64,000 nt of DNA from Strigops habroptila (lineage: Eukaryota > Chordata > Aves > Psittaciformes > Psittacidae), in NCBI RefSeq assembly GCF_004027225.2, contig NC_044282.2, positions 65,395,225 to 65,459,224 on the forward strand, given 5' to 3'. The position numbers were made by a program, and so were the translations under genes. Under the pieces are notes generated by a model. It was given only the letters and a program-made list of their open reading frames with translations, had not been told where the DNA came from and made no database searches. Numbering within the stretch: position 1 is the first letter of the stretch; every line of letters starts with the position of its first letter. Below, piece after piece: positions 12,143-24,579 of this stretch.

Positions 12143-14607
12143 AGCACCCAAAATGTCAATGACCACTTCAACTCCATCTAGTTAAGATGGCACATTTTCA
12201 AACGTACATTTAAACCATGAAGAGAAGCAGCATCCATCACGTGCATTTCTGTCCTTGAGAACACATGACAGCAGCATAACCAGACACTGCTCACGGCCTG
12301 TTTACCATAGAGGCAGAACTGATCATTGCTGTCTTTGGGATTTAGTCAGGAGTGGAAGGAGGGACTGGGATGCAGAATCCATGAAAGCTTGCATTACTGC
12401 TTCAGCTGGTGAAAAGAGCAGAGAGGAGTGACTTGTTGCAGGAAAGGGCAACTTTACCTTGCTGTCAACACCACGAGCACCAGCCAGTATGGCTCTTGTG
12501 ACTGCTCTCCATCAATCTGCTGCAACACATAGACTACACTCAACGCTTGGCCTGGCCAAGTCCCCACTTTCCTACTGCTGGAAGCCCTCCCTTGGCAGAG
12601 CTGCACAGAGAAACCCCCTCAGATGTGTGCACCCAACCCATGTGTCTCTCAAGACAGGCATCCCTGTGGTGCCCCTTCCCATGCCTGTGGCTCTAGGGGC
12701 TGGCAGCTGCCCGCAGGAAGGAGTTAATGGGATCCAGGCAAGGGAAGTCACAGCAGACCTTGGCTGTGCAGTGAACCAGGGCACTGAAATTCAGTTTTCA
12801 GGGCTGTCCTGGGCAGGTTTCTGGCTTGGGCGAATTGACCCTCATCTGGAGGTGCCTGGGAATTAGCAGAAGCCAGGGATAGCTCCCAGGAGACTGTGTG
12901 GAGTCGGGCATCACCTTCTGACAGCTGGGAGAGTTTAATGGCATGGACACAAGCTGTTCTCTGCCAGTTGACCTCAGCAGAGAGGAAGGCCACGGGTGTG
13001 ATTTATTTACTAGAACAGTACTCAGAGAACTTCCTTTCTAATCTGAGTCTCAGCTCCAGCCCTCATTTGACAGCCAGTTCTTCTCTATCACATTGTGATC
13101 CTCTGCACAGCAGCGCTCGTGTATTTTCTGCTTCATGTTGCTGTGCTTCTGCTAATCCCTTTGCCCCATCCCACATTTCTCCTGCAGAAGCCTTTGGGGC
13201 AGGGGCTGTGCTTCTCCTGCAGCGCAGTGCCTGGCTGGAGCCTCATCCTTGCTCACCCTTAAGCTTTATTGGGATAAAAATGACAACTGCATTGGCCTGT
13301 AGTAAGCTGAACAAATACTAAATGTGTTTTCTGCTTGTGGCTGGAGGCAAAAACTATGATTCCTTGCTACAGTGGTGCCTACTTCCACTCTCCGCAAAAG
13401 CAGGTATTGCTCAGGGTGTGAGCAGCAAGAGACCTGCTGGCTGTGCTTAAAGCATGTTATTTCAGCCTGGAGTAGAAATAGCTTCCTGTTTTGAAAGCCT
13501 TGCTGCTGCAATGTAGTAAGTCATCAGTAAATGCTAGAAAAACCTCATTCTGGGCATTTTAAGTTGATTTGCTTCCTGGAGTTAGATAAATGGTTGCAGA
13601 CACACGCCACTGTGCTCAGGAAGCTGCAGGGAGAAGAGTCTGATCTCTTGCAGAAGCTCAAGGTTATGTTTTGACCTGAAACAGGAAAGGGATGTTGCTT
13701 GTGTAGTGATGAATCCTCACTTGCTGAGACAAATTCTATCACAACTGTAGGGGAAACAAAAGGTAAATCAGATGGGTGGAGAGACCTCCAGAGAGCCTGT
13801 GGAGATGCTGCGAGCACCTTGACTTCCAGAGCTGTTATGGTAACTGGTGGTGCATAAAGAGGACATAGCTCAGTGCAGCTCTGCGCCAGGCTCTGTAGGC
13901 ATTGAGGAAACAGAGAGTTTGAATATACCTGGCCCGGGATCAGCGAGAGGGGTGAAAGAGAGATCCCTTCCTCTGCTTTGGCACTGTTTGTTCAGAACAT
14001 TTTAAGGCTATCTCTCTCCATCATCAGCCTTTTCGGAGAACAATGGCTAAATGCTGCCTTTGAGGAATCAGTGCCTGGCTTATCTCATCTCTTAGTACAG
14101 ACTCTTCTTCCAGGCGTGTGGCTCGGCTTTCTGGAACATGGAGTTGCCCATCACAGCTCTTGGTGGCTGCAGGTCCCGGCTGAGCCTTCGTGGATGGTGA
14201 GCAGCAGGCTGGAACAACAGTGACACAGGCTTCATCGTACACCACTGACTTTCCCAACCGGGATAAAGCCAGGAGTTAGCACAGCTGCAGTGCTGGAAAG
14301 GCAGACAGCAGCCGGATGCTGCAGCAGGAGTCCTTTCCCACAACCAAATATTAGGATCATTATGAGGATAAACCCATCAGGAACAAAATGGTCCGTCATG
14401 CGTACAATGTGCAGGTTCCTGATGCTGGTCCTGGTTCACTAAATGCCAGACTGTAGGCAATAGGTGTGCCCCAGAGCCACTTCAGCTGCCCATGGGGCTG
14501 TCTGGGGACTCTTCAGGCCACCCTCAGCTTTGCCCCATTGGGACTTTTATCCCACTACCTGACAGAGATGGCACCAGGATCCAGTGACTAGGGCATGGAG
14601 GAGAGTC

Positions 14608-14795
14608 AGGAAAACTGGTTTCTGTTCCCATCTCTGCTACTGATTTGCTGTATATCCATGAGTAGTTCATTAAGCCTCAGCTTTCCCCACTTTAGAACTG
14701 TGATAATTACATTTATCTCTCTTTGTGAAGAGCAAGGGCTTGGAGACATTTGAATAAAAGCCCTCAAAGAACCAAGTGTTGTTATAGTTAGTTAT
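14608..14795 (+). repeat. Degraded MIR SINE
   Basis: The order of landmarks fits MIR. TTTCTGTTCCCATCTCTGCT is followed by TACTGATTTGCTGT, a degraded 'gtca-tt-a-cctc' segment (TTCATTAAGCCTCAGCTTTC), CCCCACTTTAGAACTGTGAT, and TTTGTGAAGAGCAAGGGCTT near the 3' end. This is an ancient amniote tRNA-derived SINE, diverged as expected for its age. Consensus comparison is from memory. Confidence 0.65.
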
Positions 14796-15149
14796 GATAA
14801 TCTTGGCCCTCCCTGAATTTATAAAAGTTGTCCTGTTCCAGTGACTGTTTCATAGACAAGGCAGAAAAAGCAGGAGTGTAATTACAGAGAGACTCCACAT
14901 TCTGCTGCAGGCTCCTTACATTGCATTTATTTGGCTAAACCCAGCTCACCTATGGCCTGCTAGTTATCTTGCCCACGTCCCAAAGGAGCTGTCAGTATTG
15001 CAATGATATGACCATCACTGCAAAGCAGCTAGATTTTCTTTGTCATGTCGTGCTGGTGATTAAAAAGCACCTAAAAGCTTTTAACTTCTGAAATACCAGT
15101 GCAAAGGACTAAGCTAGAGGGATTCTGGCATTGCATAAATGACCTTCTT

Positions 15150-15225
15150 CAGAACAAGGTGCTCTTCAAAGGTGTTCAGCACCTTGATTTCTCTTTAGGT
15201 GCCTAAATTTCAAGTGAAACTGCAA
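15150..15225 (+). repeat. Possible ancient CR1/MIR-like fragment
   Basis: The stretch containing GTGTTCAGCACCTTGATTTC followed by TTTAGGTGCCTAAATTTCA resembles an old sauropsid interspersed repeat with 'TTTAGGTGCCTAAAT' cores. The family cannot be fixed by eye. Confidence 0.3.
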
Positions 15226-18200
15226 GCTCTACAAAGCAAATAGCTTAAGTATTACTGATGTTTACAGTGATGAGCCACTCCAAGTTTCGTGAGAGACTTC
15301 ATGTACAGAGCCAGTGGGGAAATCTTACTTACCCCTTCCACTCTGTATGAGCTTGTTTCACAGACTGCAAGGTCCAGGCTTAATAGTCTATGTACGTAAT
15401 ACTGCTGAGGGCTTACAAAGTCTGAGGCAGAACTTGCTGCTTTTGCGGCTAACAGATATGAAAATGTGAGCAAACCTCTATATCAACAACGATATTTAAT
15501 AGATTAAATGATGCTGGGGAACAAGCCTGCACCCTGGCAGCAGATCTGTGCTGTTTAATTCGTTAGAAAAGTGCCTGGTTTGACCTGGGCCAGCTCCAGG
15601 TTTGAGTAACTCCAGCAGTTAGCACATTGCGCAGACCTTTCTTGCAGTCTGTGTGTGTGCCTGCTCTGTGCTGGAAGCTTGGAGGGGGTTATGGTAAGAA
15701 CAGAACCCTGTAGGACAGGTCCCACAAACCTCAAAAGCTCTGTTGTGCTTTTGGAGAGGAATAAAGGAAATATGCAGCAGCAAGGGTTAATTGTACAGGT
15801 CAGATGTGCTGCTCCAGAACTTAAAAGCTCCAAAAGAAGAGGGAAGTGTCTGCATTTGCAAATGTGTGTGAGTCTCTGTGGGTGTGAGTGTAAACATGCA
15901 CATTCAGGGGGAAAAACCTTGCAAGAAAATCACAGAATATCCACCACCAGATTACAAGGAAAAGAGGTGCCGAGATCTTTGAATTAATTATTCTCAGTGA
16001 ATCATTCTTACAGTTAAAAGCCATACCAGCATTTCCAGAAGAACTTTGGGTTCGGTCTGTGTAAACAAATGTAAGGAAAACAAACAAACAGCCGAGAGAA
16101 TTTGAAGATAAAAGGTTTGAGATAATAAGATTAAAGATGTTAACTGGAGACTGTGCTCCTACAGGCTTTGACATTCGTAACTGAGTTTCTACAAAATACT
16201 CCAGCTCTGACCTGCTGGCCTTGGTCAGTGTAAGCCTATAGCCCAGAAATCCTCTTGCCACAACCCACCTCCCTGGGCAGGCTTTGACTCAGCAAAGCAC
16301 AGAGGTACATGTTTAGGTGACACGAGTTTTACGTTTGTGCAGGTATTTAACAGCTTCAGGTCTGGGTTTAAATACATAATAACAGGCAACTATCTGCATA
16401 AGTGCTTTGAACTTGGGCAGTGCTCCTCAAAACATGCATATCCCCTCCACCTCCCCACCTTACTATTCTTCATTCCTCACCAAGGATTCCAATGCCTTGC
16501 TTTTCACACCCCTACTTCATACCAAGACCTTGGGCTCCTCTATGCGCTAGATATACATACTTGCTCCTCATGTGTAGTCCACGATTTTAAGGTCTTGAAC
16601 TAATAAGCCTTCCAAAACAGATGAATAGTCTAAAGAATAGGTGGGAAGAAACAGGCCAGAAGTTTTATGATATGTTTATTTTGCTTTACACCCTAGATTC
16701 GCAGCTGATGAACTCACAGGTAGTCATCTATTGTCCTTATTCTGGTTGAATGAATAGTTTTACCTGGAAAGGGAACCAATGAATTAAAGCATTTGACCTT
16801 AATTATCCCACAGTTTTAAGTGTTATTCAGGTGGTGATAGAAAATGCCTATCAGTTTTAAGCCTCAATTTTCCAGGAAACCACAGGGTAAGCGTGCCCAC
16901 AAGAAAAGCACGCTCGCAGGATAGGCAATGCACACATCAGGAGTTGGTACGCACGTCAGTGTGATTCTTCCCACTACAAACAATCTTGGTTTGCAGGCAC
17001 CATGCTATTGTAAGTGTATTGCTGCACTACTGCTATTGTAATACTACATCTGCAAGATGCCAGAACAATTCTGTCAGCCAGAATAATAAGCCAAGAATCA
17101 CACTTCCCATTCAGTCTTCCCCTAACAAGTGTTTATTCAGGCCCACTCCAAATGTTGAAAGAGATTAAAGATCCTTTGAAAAGAGTTCACACCTTCTGAT
17201 ACGGCCAAACCAGACGAGGGGGAAAGGAAAAGCTGGTGCAATAATAGAGATGGGCTAATGCACTGCAACAAAAACATTTCAGCCCGAGAAGCTGCTACTG
17301 CAATTTCTGGCTGCCAGCGGGGCAGCGTGCCAGAACGCTTCTGAAATGTGACTGCGGTTGTAGACGAGCAATAAGAAAACGCCTTGCATGCCAGTGCAAA
17401 CCTCTGCTATCCCAACACAAAACACAGAGGGAATGCAAGCCCTGTGCAGTTAGGTGGAAGACTAGCCCCCTTCCCTGGTACACATGCCGCCCAAGGAGGT
17501 GCGAGACAGAAGAGGACAGAAGCACGCTCCTTCTCCAGCTTATACATAGCAAGAACTCTTGTGTATGTAGTTCTGCTCAAACTGTTGCTCTGAAAACGAG
17601 AATCTGGTCTGGTTACGTAAGGCTTCTGCTGTGTCAGACCAGCTCTGCTCCTGATGAAGCAGGACATGACTGTGCCTCTGGCTGGAATGCCAGAGGTTTG
17701 TTTAATTACCGCCTCTGCCGACATCCCCACCACCCTCATGCGAGTCAGGACGTCAGCTCGCGAAATCTGTTTCCGAGGCTGGAAAATTAGGCTGTCCCCC
17801 ACCCCTTGTCCCACCTGTGTGGATGCTACACCTCCCTGGCCAGAGCTGCCCTCCTGCACAGTGTACACGTACAGTGCTAAGCATGGACGGAAAAGGAAGG
17901 GCTGAAATAAAGTAAGTGGTTGGGTATTTTTCCCTTCCTTGGTTTCATGTTTTTCCCTTGCAGGCTTTCCACGTTGCCTTAGCCTTGAAGACCTCTTCTG
18001 TCACTGGAGCCCGCATCAGACAGCAATGATGCTACATCTGAAGGGGAAAGGAATGACAGATCTTCCAAGAAAAAACTTTTTTAGTGTATTTTCTGCTTGT
18101 CATCTCTTTACAGGGAAACAACCTCAGGGCAGGAGCCTTCTGTGTCAAGGGTTATACTCCATCAGTACCTATCAGATAATAAAGCTGGGTTTAATTAAGA

Positions 18201-20784
18201 CGGGCTGAGCAGGGACTGGTGCCATATACCTGCAGTAGGTTCTGTGCCCAGGTGAGCAGGAAGTGAGACTGGCAGTCTGGAGGCCTACTGAGGATCTTGG
18301 GGGTCAAACATGGGGGTTTAGCTAGCTGATACTGGATATTCACACTGTAAGTGGCAGATCTGTGATCATTTATAACCCAGCAGATAGAAATGGATTATTC
18401 TAGACCACAGTTCATCCCATCCTAAACTCCTTTATACAGAGAGTCTCTCTAGTTGGTGTTGGAGTTGGTCAGCTGAAGGTGGTGAGATGAGACTGACTCC
18501 AGCTCACTTGACCCCTCACAATTGCCCTTTGTCAATATGGTGCTGGTGAGGATATATTTCAGTTTGATGACCTGTGAATGAAAACTCTATTTTGTTTAGA
18601 ATTATATTCAATGACAGTGCTGACTTTCCCAACATATAAACAGTAATCATGTTCTTGCTAGCTTAATTTATACTGATTCCCAGAACCATGCAAACACATG
18701 CATTTTTATTAATAACCATATAGAGCTTTGCTATGCAAAGACTTTAACATTTGAATGGCGTAAAATTGTCCTTAAAAATAACTCTTTACTCAAATAAAGC
18801 TCTTCCACAAAAAGCATTCCTAATAGAGCTGTACCTTTGGCAAAGAGGACCAGATACATATTCCTTCAGAACACATGGATAAAACATGCCCCAGTATCTC
18901 ACTGAAACTTTTGTGCTGTAAAGTCTGCCAGGTTAGGAAGTGGATTTACACATTTAAAAGCTACCCAGCTATTCCCTGGCACAAATCAATATGATAGAGC
19001 TGCTCTGATGAAATAAAAGCTTTGTACAGTACTGCCATTATTGTATATTGACCCAGAGTGTCCGCAGGGTCTGTCCATTTAACTAGTGCACTACTTTCAA
19101 AATGGCTTTTGGTGTGTTCCATTACACTGCGTTTCTGCTTTTGGAATCCTGATGGATTGTCTGAATTGCTTTTCATAAGGATGCTGAAATCATTGTAGTT
19201 ACTGAAACAAGTGGCAGGAAACATGGGCACCTCAGGACCAGCCGCTCTAGCAGAACACTCACTTGCTATTCAGGTCACAGGTTCTGGGGAAATACAGCAA
19301 CCTTGGCTTTGAAGGGCAAATGGAAAGGTCAATTCTTCTGCAGATGGTTTGGTTGGTAAATGCCCTTGCCCTCCAGCACTGCTTGTTAAAAAGGCATAGT
19401 GCTTCTTCAGGAATAGGAGTGGCTGGTGACCTCGATATTTAACTAACAATTAAATATGAGCATTACAACACAAGGCAAAAACATCCATTTTTACACAGAT
19501 GATTTTGGGAAGAGGGTTGTACAGACAACCATTCAGGACATTCAGGTTGCCCTTGGAAAACCCTCTTCAGCTGGGAAGAAGGTTCCATGCCACCCTGGGA
19601 GTTGCAAGCCAGAGCTGAAACTGCAGGAGGAAGCCACAGAGAAAAGATGGGGAGATTAGGAAAAGGGAGTGATGTGGGGAAGTTGAAAGGAGCTGGGAGA
19701 GACTTGGAGGAAGAAACAGCTGGAAAATCTGCTTTATTTTATTCAGTGGACAAACAAGGCAGCTCCTCCGTAACTAACAATTACCCACCTTGGGCACTCT
19801 GGCCCCAGATTGACGATGGGTTTAGGTGTGGTGACAGTAACTCCCACACCTCCCTTCCTGGTGCCTGGCTCCAGCAGTGAAATACCCAAACCCCAGCTAC
19901 TCACCTACACCTCCAATATGAGTGGCCATAATTGCTGGGTAATTGCAAATAACACCTAAAATGGCCAATAAGGAAAGCTCAGAGATGGGTCTCCTGCCTA
20001 CTTAAGGTGGATTTTGAATCCCCACTAGAATGAGGGCACAAAATAGGATAGTCCCTTGCTCTAACTCTCACATTGTCATGCCAAGGTTCAGTGCATCAAC
20101 CAAGGGGACTAGGACACTCACCAAAGGCAAAGCAGACATGGAAATGCCATCTTTAGCCTAACAGAGATCAAGCCAACACCTTCAGTCAAAGCACCCACCT
20201 TGACTGGAGGGAGGAAAATGTTTCTGGCCTTGTCTTGACATCAAACCAATGGGCAGTGAGGAATGCTAGGTTCATAAAACAGAAAAGATGGAGGACCATG
20301 ACCACCTAGACCAGTAAAAAGGATATTCTCCTGGTAAGGTGTGAAGAAGAGGGATCCTCATGTATCCCTTCTCCATCACCATTTGTGTTATGTTCTCCAA
20401 ATAACTCTTTTTGAACAGCAGCTTGTAAAGCCTTGCTAGTTCAAGGAACATACTGGTAACCAGCGAAAATGCTGAGTATTAAGAGAAGAATATTACTGAA
20501 GCAGCTGGGGATGTAAAACATTCAATAGCCAACAGTAGAACAGGAGCCACTGCTAATGGGTGAGGGGTTTCCCCTCCAGAAAAATCATCTTGCCAAAAGT
20601 AACCAGACACATGGGGATCCCACCTGCTGCAGTACCCACTGGAATTGTCACTCACAGCATGTGGAGAGAGAAAAAAGTCTGTGCAGCAAACCTACTTTCC
20701 CTTGCAAACTCTGTGTTGAGGTCCTTTAATTTATAGTCTTCAGTGCTTTTGAAAGCACAGTTTCTCAGTGCTTGGAGAGAAAGC

Positions 20785-20900
20785 ATACGCGAGGTAGAAG
20801 ACCTGGTTTCTACACCACTGGCTCAGAGTTTTTGCTTGGAAAATTTGCCTCAGTTTTCCTATCTGGAAAACTGAAGTACTACTAGGCCTTTGAGGTCTGC
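20785..20900 (+). repeat. Possible MIR fragment
   Basis: GACCTGGTTTCTACACCACT followed at the expected spacing by TTTGCCTCAGTTTTCCTATC and TGGAAAACTGAAG matches the central and conserved-core part of MIR elements. Both ends are lost. Medium-low confidence because the match is a remembered consensus. Confidence 0.45.
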
Positions 20901-22059
20901 CCATAAACAATGCCTTTGGGACCTGTAACAACAAAAGTATGAAGAGATGCTCTAATAACAGAGATGGCAAACAGCATTACCATAGATTGCATGATACAAT
21001 GCACTGTAATATTTAAAATATAAAGAACAAAAATCTGTTCCGTTGATATATTACATCTGAGATTAATAATCTGAGCAGCAAATGTATTCAGGTCTGCTGG
21101 CAGACATGATAGAAGAGAAACACAGGGCAAAGAGCCTGCAGGCTTTTATTCAGCACATTTCACCTGGTGATCTAGAAGGGTTTATTACGAAAACTCTCTC
21201 AGCCTTCCTGTGGGCTAAGAACCCAATGCTGTGCCTTTTTAATTGACGGGTAACATGGACTTCATCAAGAAAAAGGAGTTGAAGGTTAAAGAGGATGAAT
21301 GTCAAAGCTAGACAACTTACCCCTACTATCCCCTTTTATAACTCTCATGGGATGAAGCAGAAAGCAGACAGGGATGCACTATGAATCTGAAGGTTACGCT
21401 GCAAGCCATGTCAAAGCGGTTACCATGAATAGTAACTACCAGTTGTGCAGCACGGCTTGCGACCAAGGTAGACAGGATCTGTTCCCTGAGAGCATCACAG
21501 CTGATGTCCCAAGGACAGCACATCCAACAGCACTCTGCACACGTACAGGCATGAGGGGTGAGCCCAGACAGATGTCTTCACATATGCACAACCAGAGCAA
21601 GGATGCTTTCCTACAGACAAAGCCAAGACCTTGGGTCCTGGCTCCCACTGATTTTGCTGCTTCCTAAAATATGAGTGAGACAAGCCCCAGCTTGCGTCTA
21701 CCTTTCAGAGGCAAATCTCTTTATGAAAACCACTCTAAGATCTTCAATTAAGTCATGGCCATATCATGCCATGAAAGTCTATACACTCATGGAACAGCCA
21801 TCTTCTAGTCCTCAGAGACAAAGATGCTCTCTTCTGAGCCATGAGAAGCATTCCTGAAACACGAGGAGTGTTCTTTGGAGCAATTGTTTTCCATTTTTGG
21901 CCAGCAGACCTGTGGCATCCACGGCCTACATTTAATGGGTCCGTTAAAGCTAAGAAAACCAACCTCTTATCAGTAGGTTTTAAATTACCATCAAGACTTA
22001 ACAGCCCCCCCCAAGTACTTTCAGAGCTCACGAATCAAGAAAGCTTGAAAATCACTGCT

Positions 22060-22103
22060 TCAGAATTTCACATTCAACATTTCAGAATTTCCATTCAACA
22101 TCC
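22060..22103 (+). repeat. Imperfect ~22-bp tandem duplication
   Basis: TTCAGAATTTCACATTCAAC is followed directly by TTTCAGAATTTCCATTCAAC, two near-identical units in tandem. It is a small local slippage product with no coding context. Confidence 0.7.
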
Positions 22104-22754
22104 CCATCTCCCCAGGTAATAAGATATGACAGGACCATGACCCAAGGCAGTATGGCTGCAGGCATGAAAAGTCTTCTCGCTCAAGTTATTCATCAAATGA
22201 ATAACCTGAATGAGTCTTACTTCGTAGTGAGCCTCTCAGGACTCAAAGATGCAGCTACAAAGTTGGAGGTTCAATTCTGTGTGTCCCCTTGGGAAACGTT
22301 TTTCCATAAGGTTAAACAGCGGTGGCTACTAAATCAAGATTGTAAACATCCTTGTTGTACCACCCTTTATCCACTCTCTGGTACACAGAAAGAAAGTGTA
22401 AAGATCTATAGTTGGAGAGGGACTCTTCATCACGGACTGTAGTGATAGGACAAGGGGTAATGCATTCAAATTAAGCAAGTGCCCTTGGTGAGGGAAAGGC
22501 CACAGTGGTACCTCATGATTGCACCATCAAAGGCCAACATCAGATGACCCCTTTAGACACAAAACCCAAGGACACCAGGCCTTCTTGGCTCCATTGCTTG
22601 TGGCATCATTTGCTGCTCTCCCTGAAGGGTTGCGGTGCCTTCATCACACTTGGGGCCTGGGCTGTCCTCATTAAGTGAGAACAGGTTGGTTCTCCTCTGT
22701 TCCCTCATCTTGCCTGCAGTACAGGCTCAGGAGACTCTTGCCCCGCTTCACCAC

Positions 22755-22860
22755 TGACCTGTTAAGCCACTTTCCCTCTCAGCACCTTTGTTTCCTCATC
22801 TTTGAAATTAGTCTTATGACCTCTATGAGACACTTTGATGTCCACAGATGAAGTGTGCTG
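22755..22860 (+). repeat. Possible MIR fragment
   Basis: GTTAAGCCACTTTCCCTCTC, then CACCTTTGTTTCCTCATCTT and TGAAATTAGTCTTATGACCT, follow the order of the MIR core ('cttaacctctctg', 'cctcagtttcctcatctgtaaaa', 'aataatacct'). It is strongly diverged and truncated. Confidence 0.4.
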
Positions 22861-24579
22861 TGGCACATATGAGCATTCTTTCTGTTTTAAATACTAGGTA
22901 ATATATCATTGTGGGTGTTTTCCATTTGTTTATTCACCTTTGTTTTCACCTTTATTATTACAAATGGAAATCAATGAACCACCCTGGAAAAACAAAAAGC
23001 ATTTTGGATCAGGTTTTTCTTTAGAGGGTAATAATGGGAGAGAAATCAATTTAAACAATGGATGGCAAAGTGCAATGCTTAGAAACTGTAGGGCAGAATG
23101 CATTTGTCCACGCCACAGTTCACTGCTGCAATATTCCTATTCTCTTCCATTTTCAAACTTATGTGCAAAACATGCTTCCAAAATAAATTATTTAGCTCTG
23201 AACTGCTGTAATGCACAACAGATCCCTGTCAGAGGGAACTGCCACTGATGGAGGATCCAGATGGGAAGATGAGTTCAGACTGCAACAAGTCCTGAGTGAG
23301 AATACACAACCTGAAACTGATGTGCACCCAAAGCAGTTTCCATCTCTCCTTCTGTTCTCAGGGATGCTCTCATTCCCTGGCTGGGTAGATGTGCCAACTG
23401 TAACTAGGATCTTCTGAAGGCACTACTGGAGGATGAAATGCAGTTGTCAGTCTTACGTGGCATCTGCAGATGCTTGGTACTCAGTCAGATGCTGACTGTG
23501 CTCTTACTGTACCAAACCAGCACACCACTTTGGACCAAACAGTGATGCCCAGCAAAGCCACAGAGGCACTGCATTGTGCACAAATGACTGAGTGCAGAAT
23601 TTGCTCTGCTAGGGCCGGCAATTAAAATGTAAAGATGTGATTCCCATTCTCCCTGTTTCATTTGCCAAAGGCACTGTGAAAAAAAGAAATATTAAGGCAG
23701 ATGAAGAATGTATTCTGTGGAAGTTCTCAAAATAGCAAACAGCCCCAAAGAAGCCTCTTCTGGACCGAGAAGTGTCCTGGTTTGTTTGGACATCTCACAT
23801 TTAGAGGAAAACATACTCTATAAATTCACCTATATTCTATGAGATCATAAGGAAAAGAACCCCACAAAAATAAAACCAAGAGGAAACTAAGTGCACAATC
23901 CCCTTGGTACAGACTGGTATAACACGTCAATACACTAATTCACTACTTAATTAATGAGGTTTAAAATCACGAGTTCTCTAATTCATTACTGGCAATCCCT
24001 AACTCATACCTTGTAACTTGAGCATGCCTGAGCAAAATAGCTCCTGAGCTGACGGTGAGAGTGCTCTTCCTTAACCTAGCATGATGGCGTGCGTATTCCC
24101 TGTAGCACTAGTGATGGGATGCATGAAAGCCTCAGCACTCTGGCTGCCATTGGAACTGCTTCCAAAGCTTTTTGGGTGAGCTGAGGCACTTAAACTGACC
24201 AGTGTGGAACTTCATCTCTCCCGTTGCCATGAGTTAGGGGTGTGCAAGGAGGATAGCTGCAGAGGACAGCAAGCTGCAGGTGATGGTGACTGCACAGAGA
24301 TGGACCTTTAGCCCTTCCTGGCCACCATGCCCTGCCTCTGACCTCATGGTGCTGCTCCTACGACACACCCAAAACTCACCAGGACATAGTCCTGGGCAAC
24401 CTGCTCTAGATGGGCATGCTTGAGCTTCTCTTCCAACCTCTACCCTCCTGTGTGACACTGTGCTTTGGTTTTCCTCCACCCTGCTGCCTGCTGGAAAGGG
24501 TGCTTGGACAAGAGATGATCCCAAACTGCCCTCTGAGGATTCATCACAAAGAATATCCCATGGCAGATACAGTCAGAAG

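Larger units (their letters stand above)
12143..24575. other. Intergenic DNA with old SINE remnants
   Basis: No exon recognised. The stretch carries three degraded MIR-like segments (14.6, 20.8 and 22.8 kb, listed separately). The longest open frame is a 146-codon minus-strand frame at 15821-16261 with no motif I recognise and no splice context. Slightly CpG-richer sequence at about 17.3-17.8 kb could be a distal regulatory element, but nothing in it decides that. Confidence 0.5.

Noticed and set aside
11974..12177. Minus-strand frame encoding a Tyr-Thr repeat
   Set aside because: Produced entirely by the TATATG/TGTATG microsatellite.
15821..16261. 146-codon open frame, minus strand
   Set aside because: No family motif, odd composition and no promoter or splice context. 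Length is within chance expectation for 64 kb of both strands.
16950..17900. CpG-richer stretch as a possible promoter
   Set aside because: CpG density is far below the two islands, and no donor-flanked exon or core element cluster is present.
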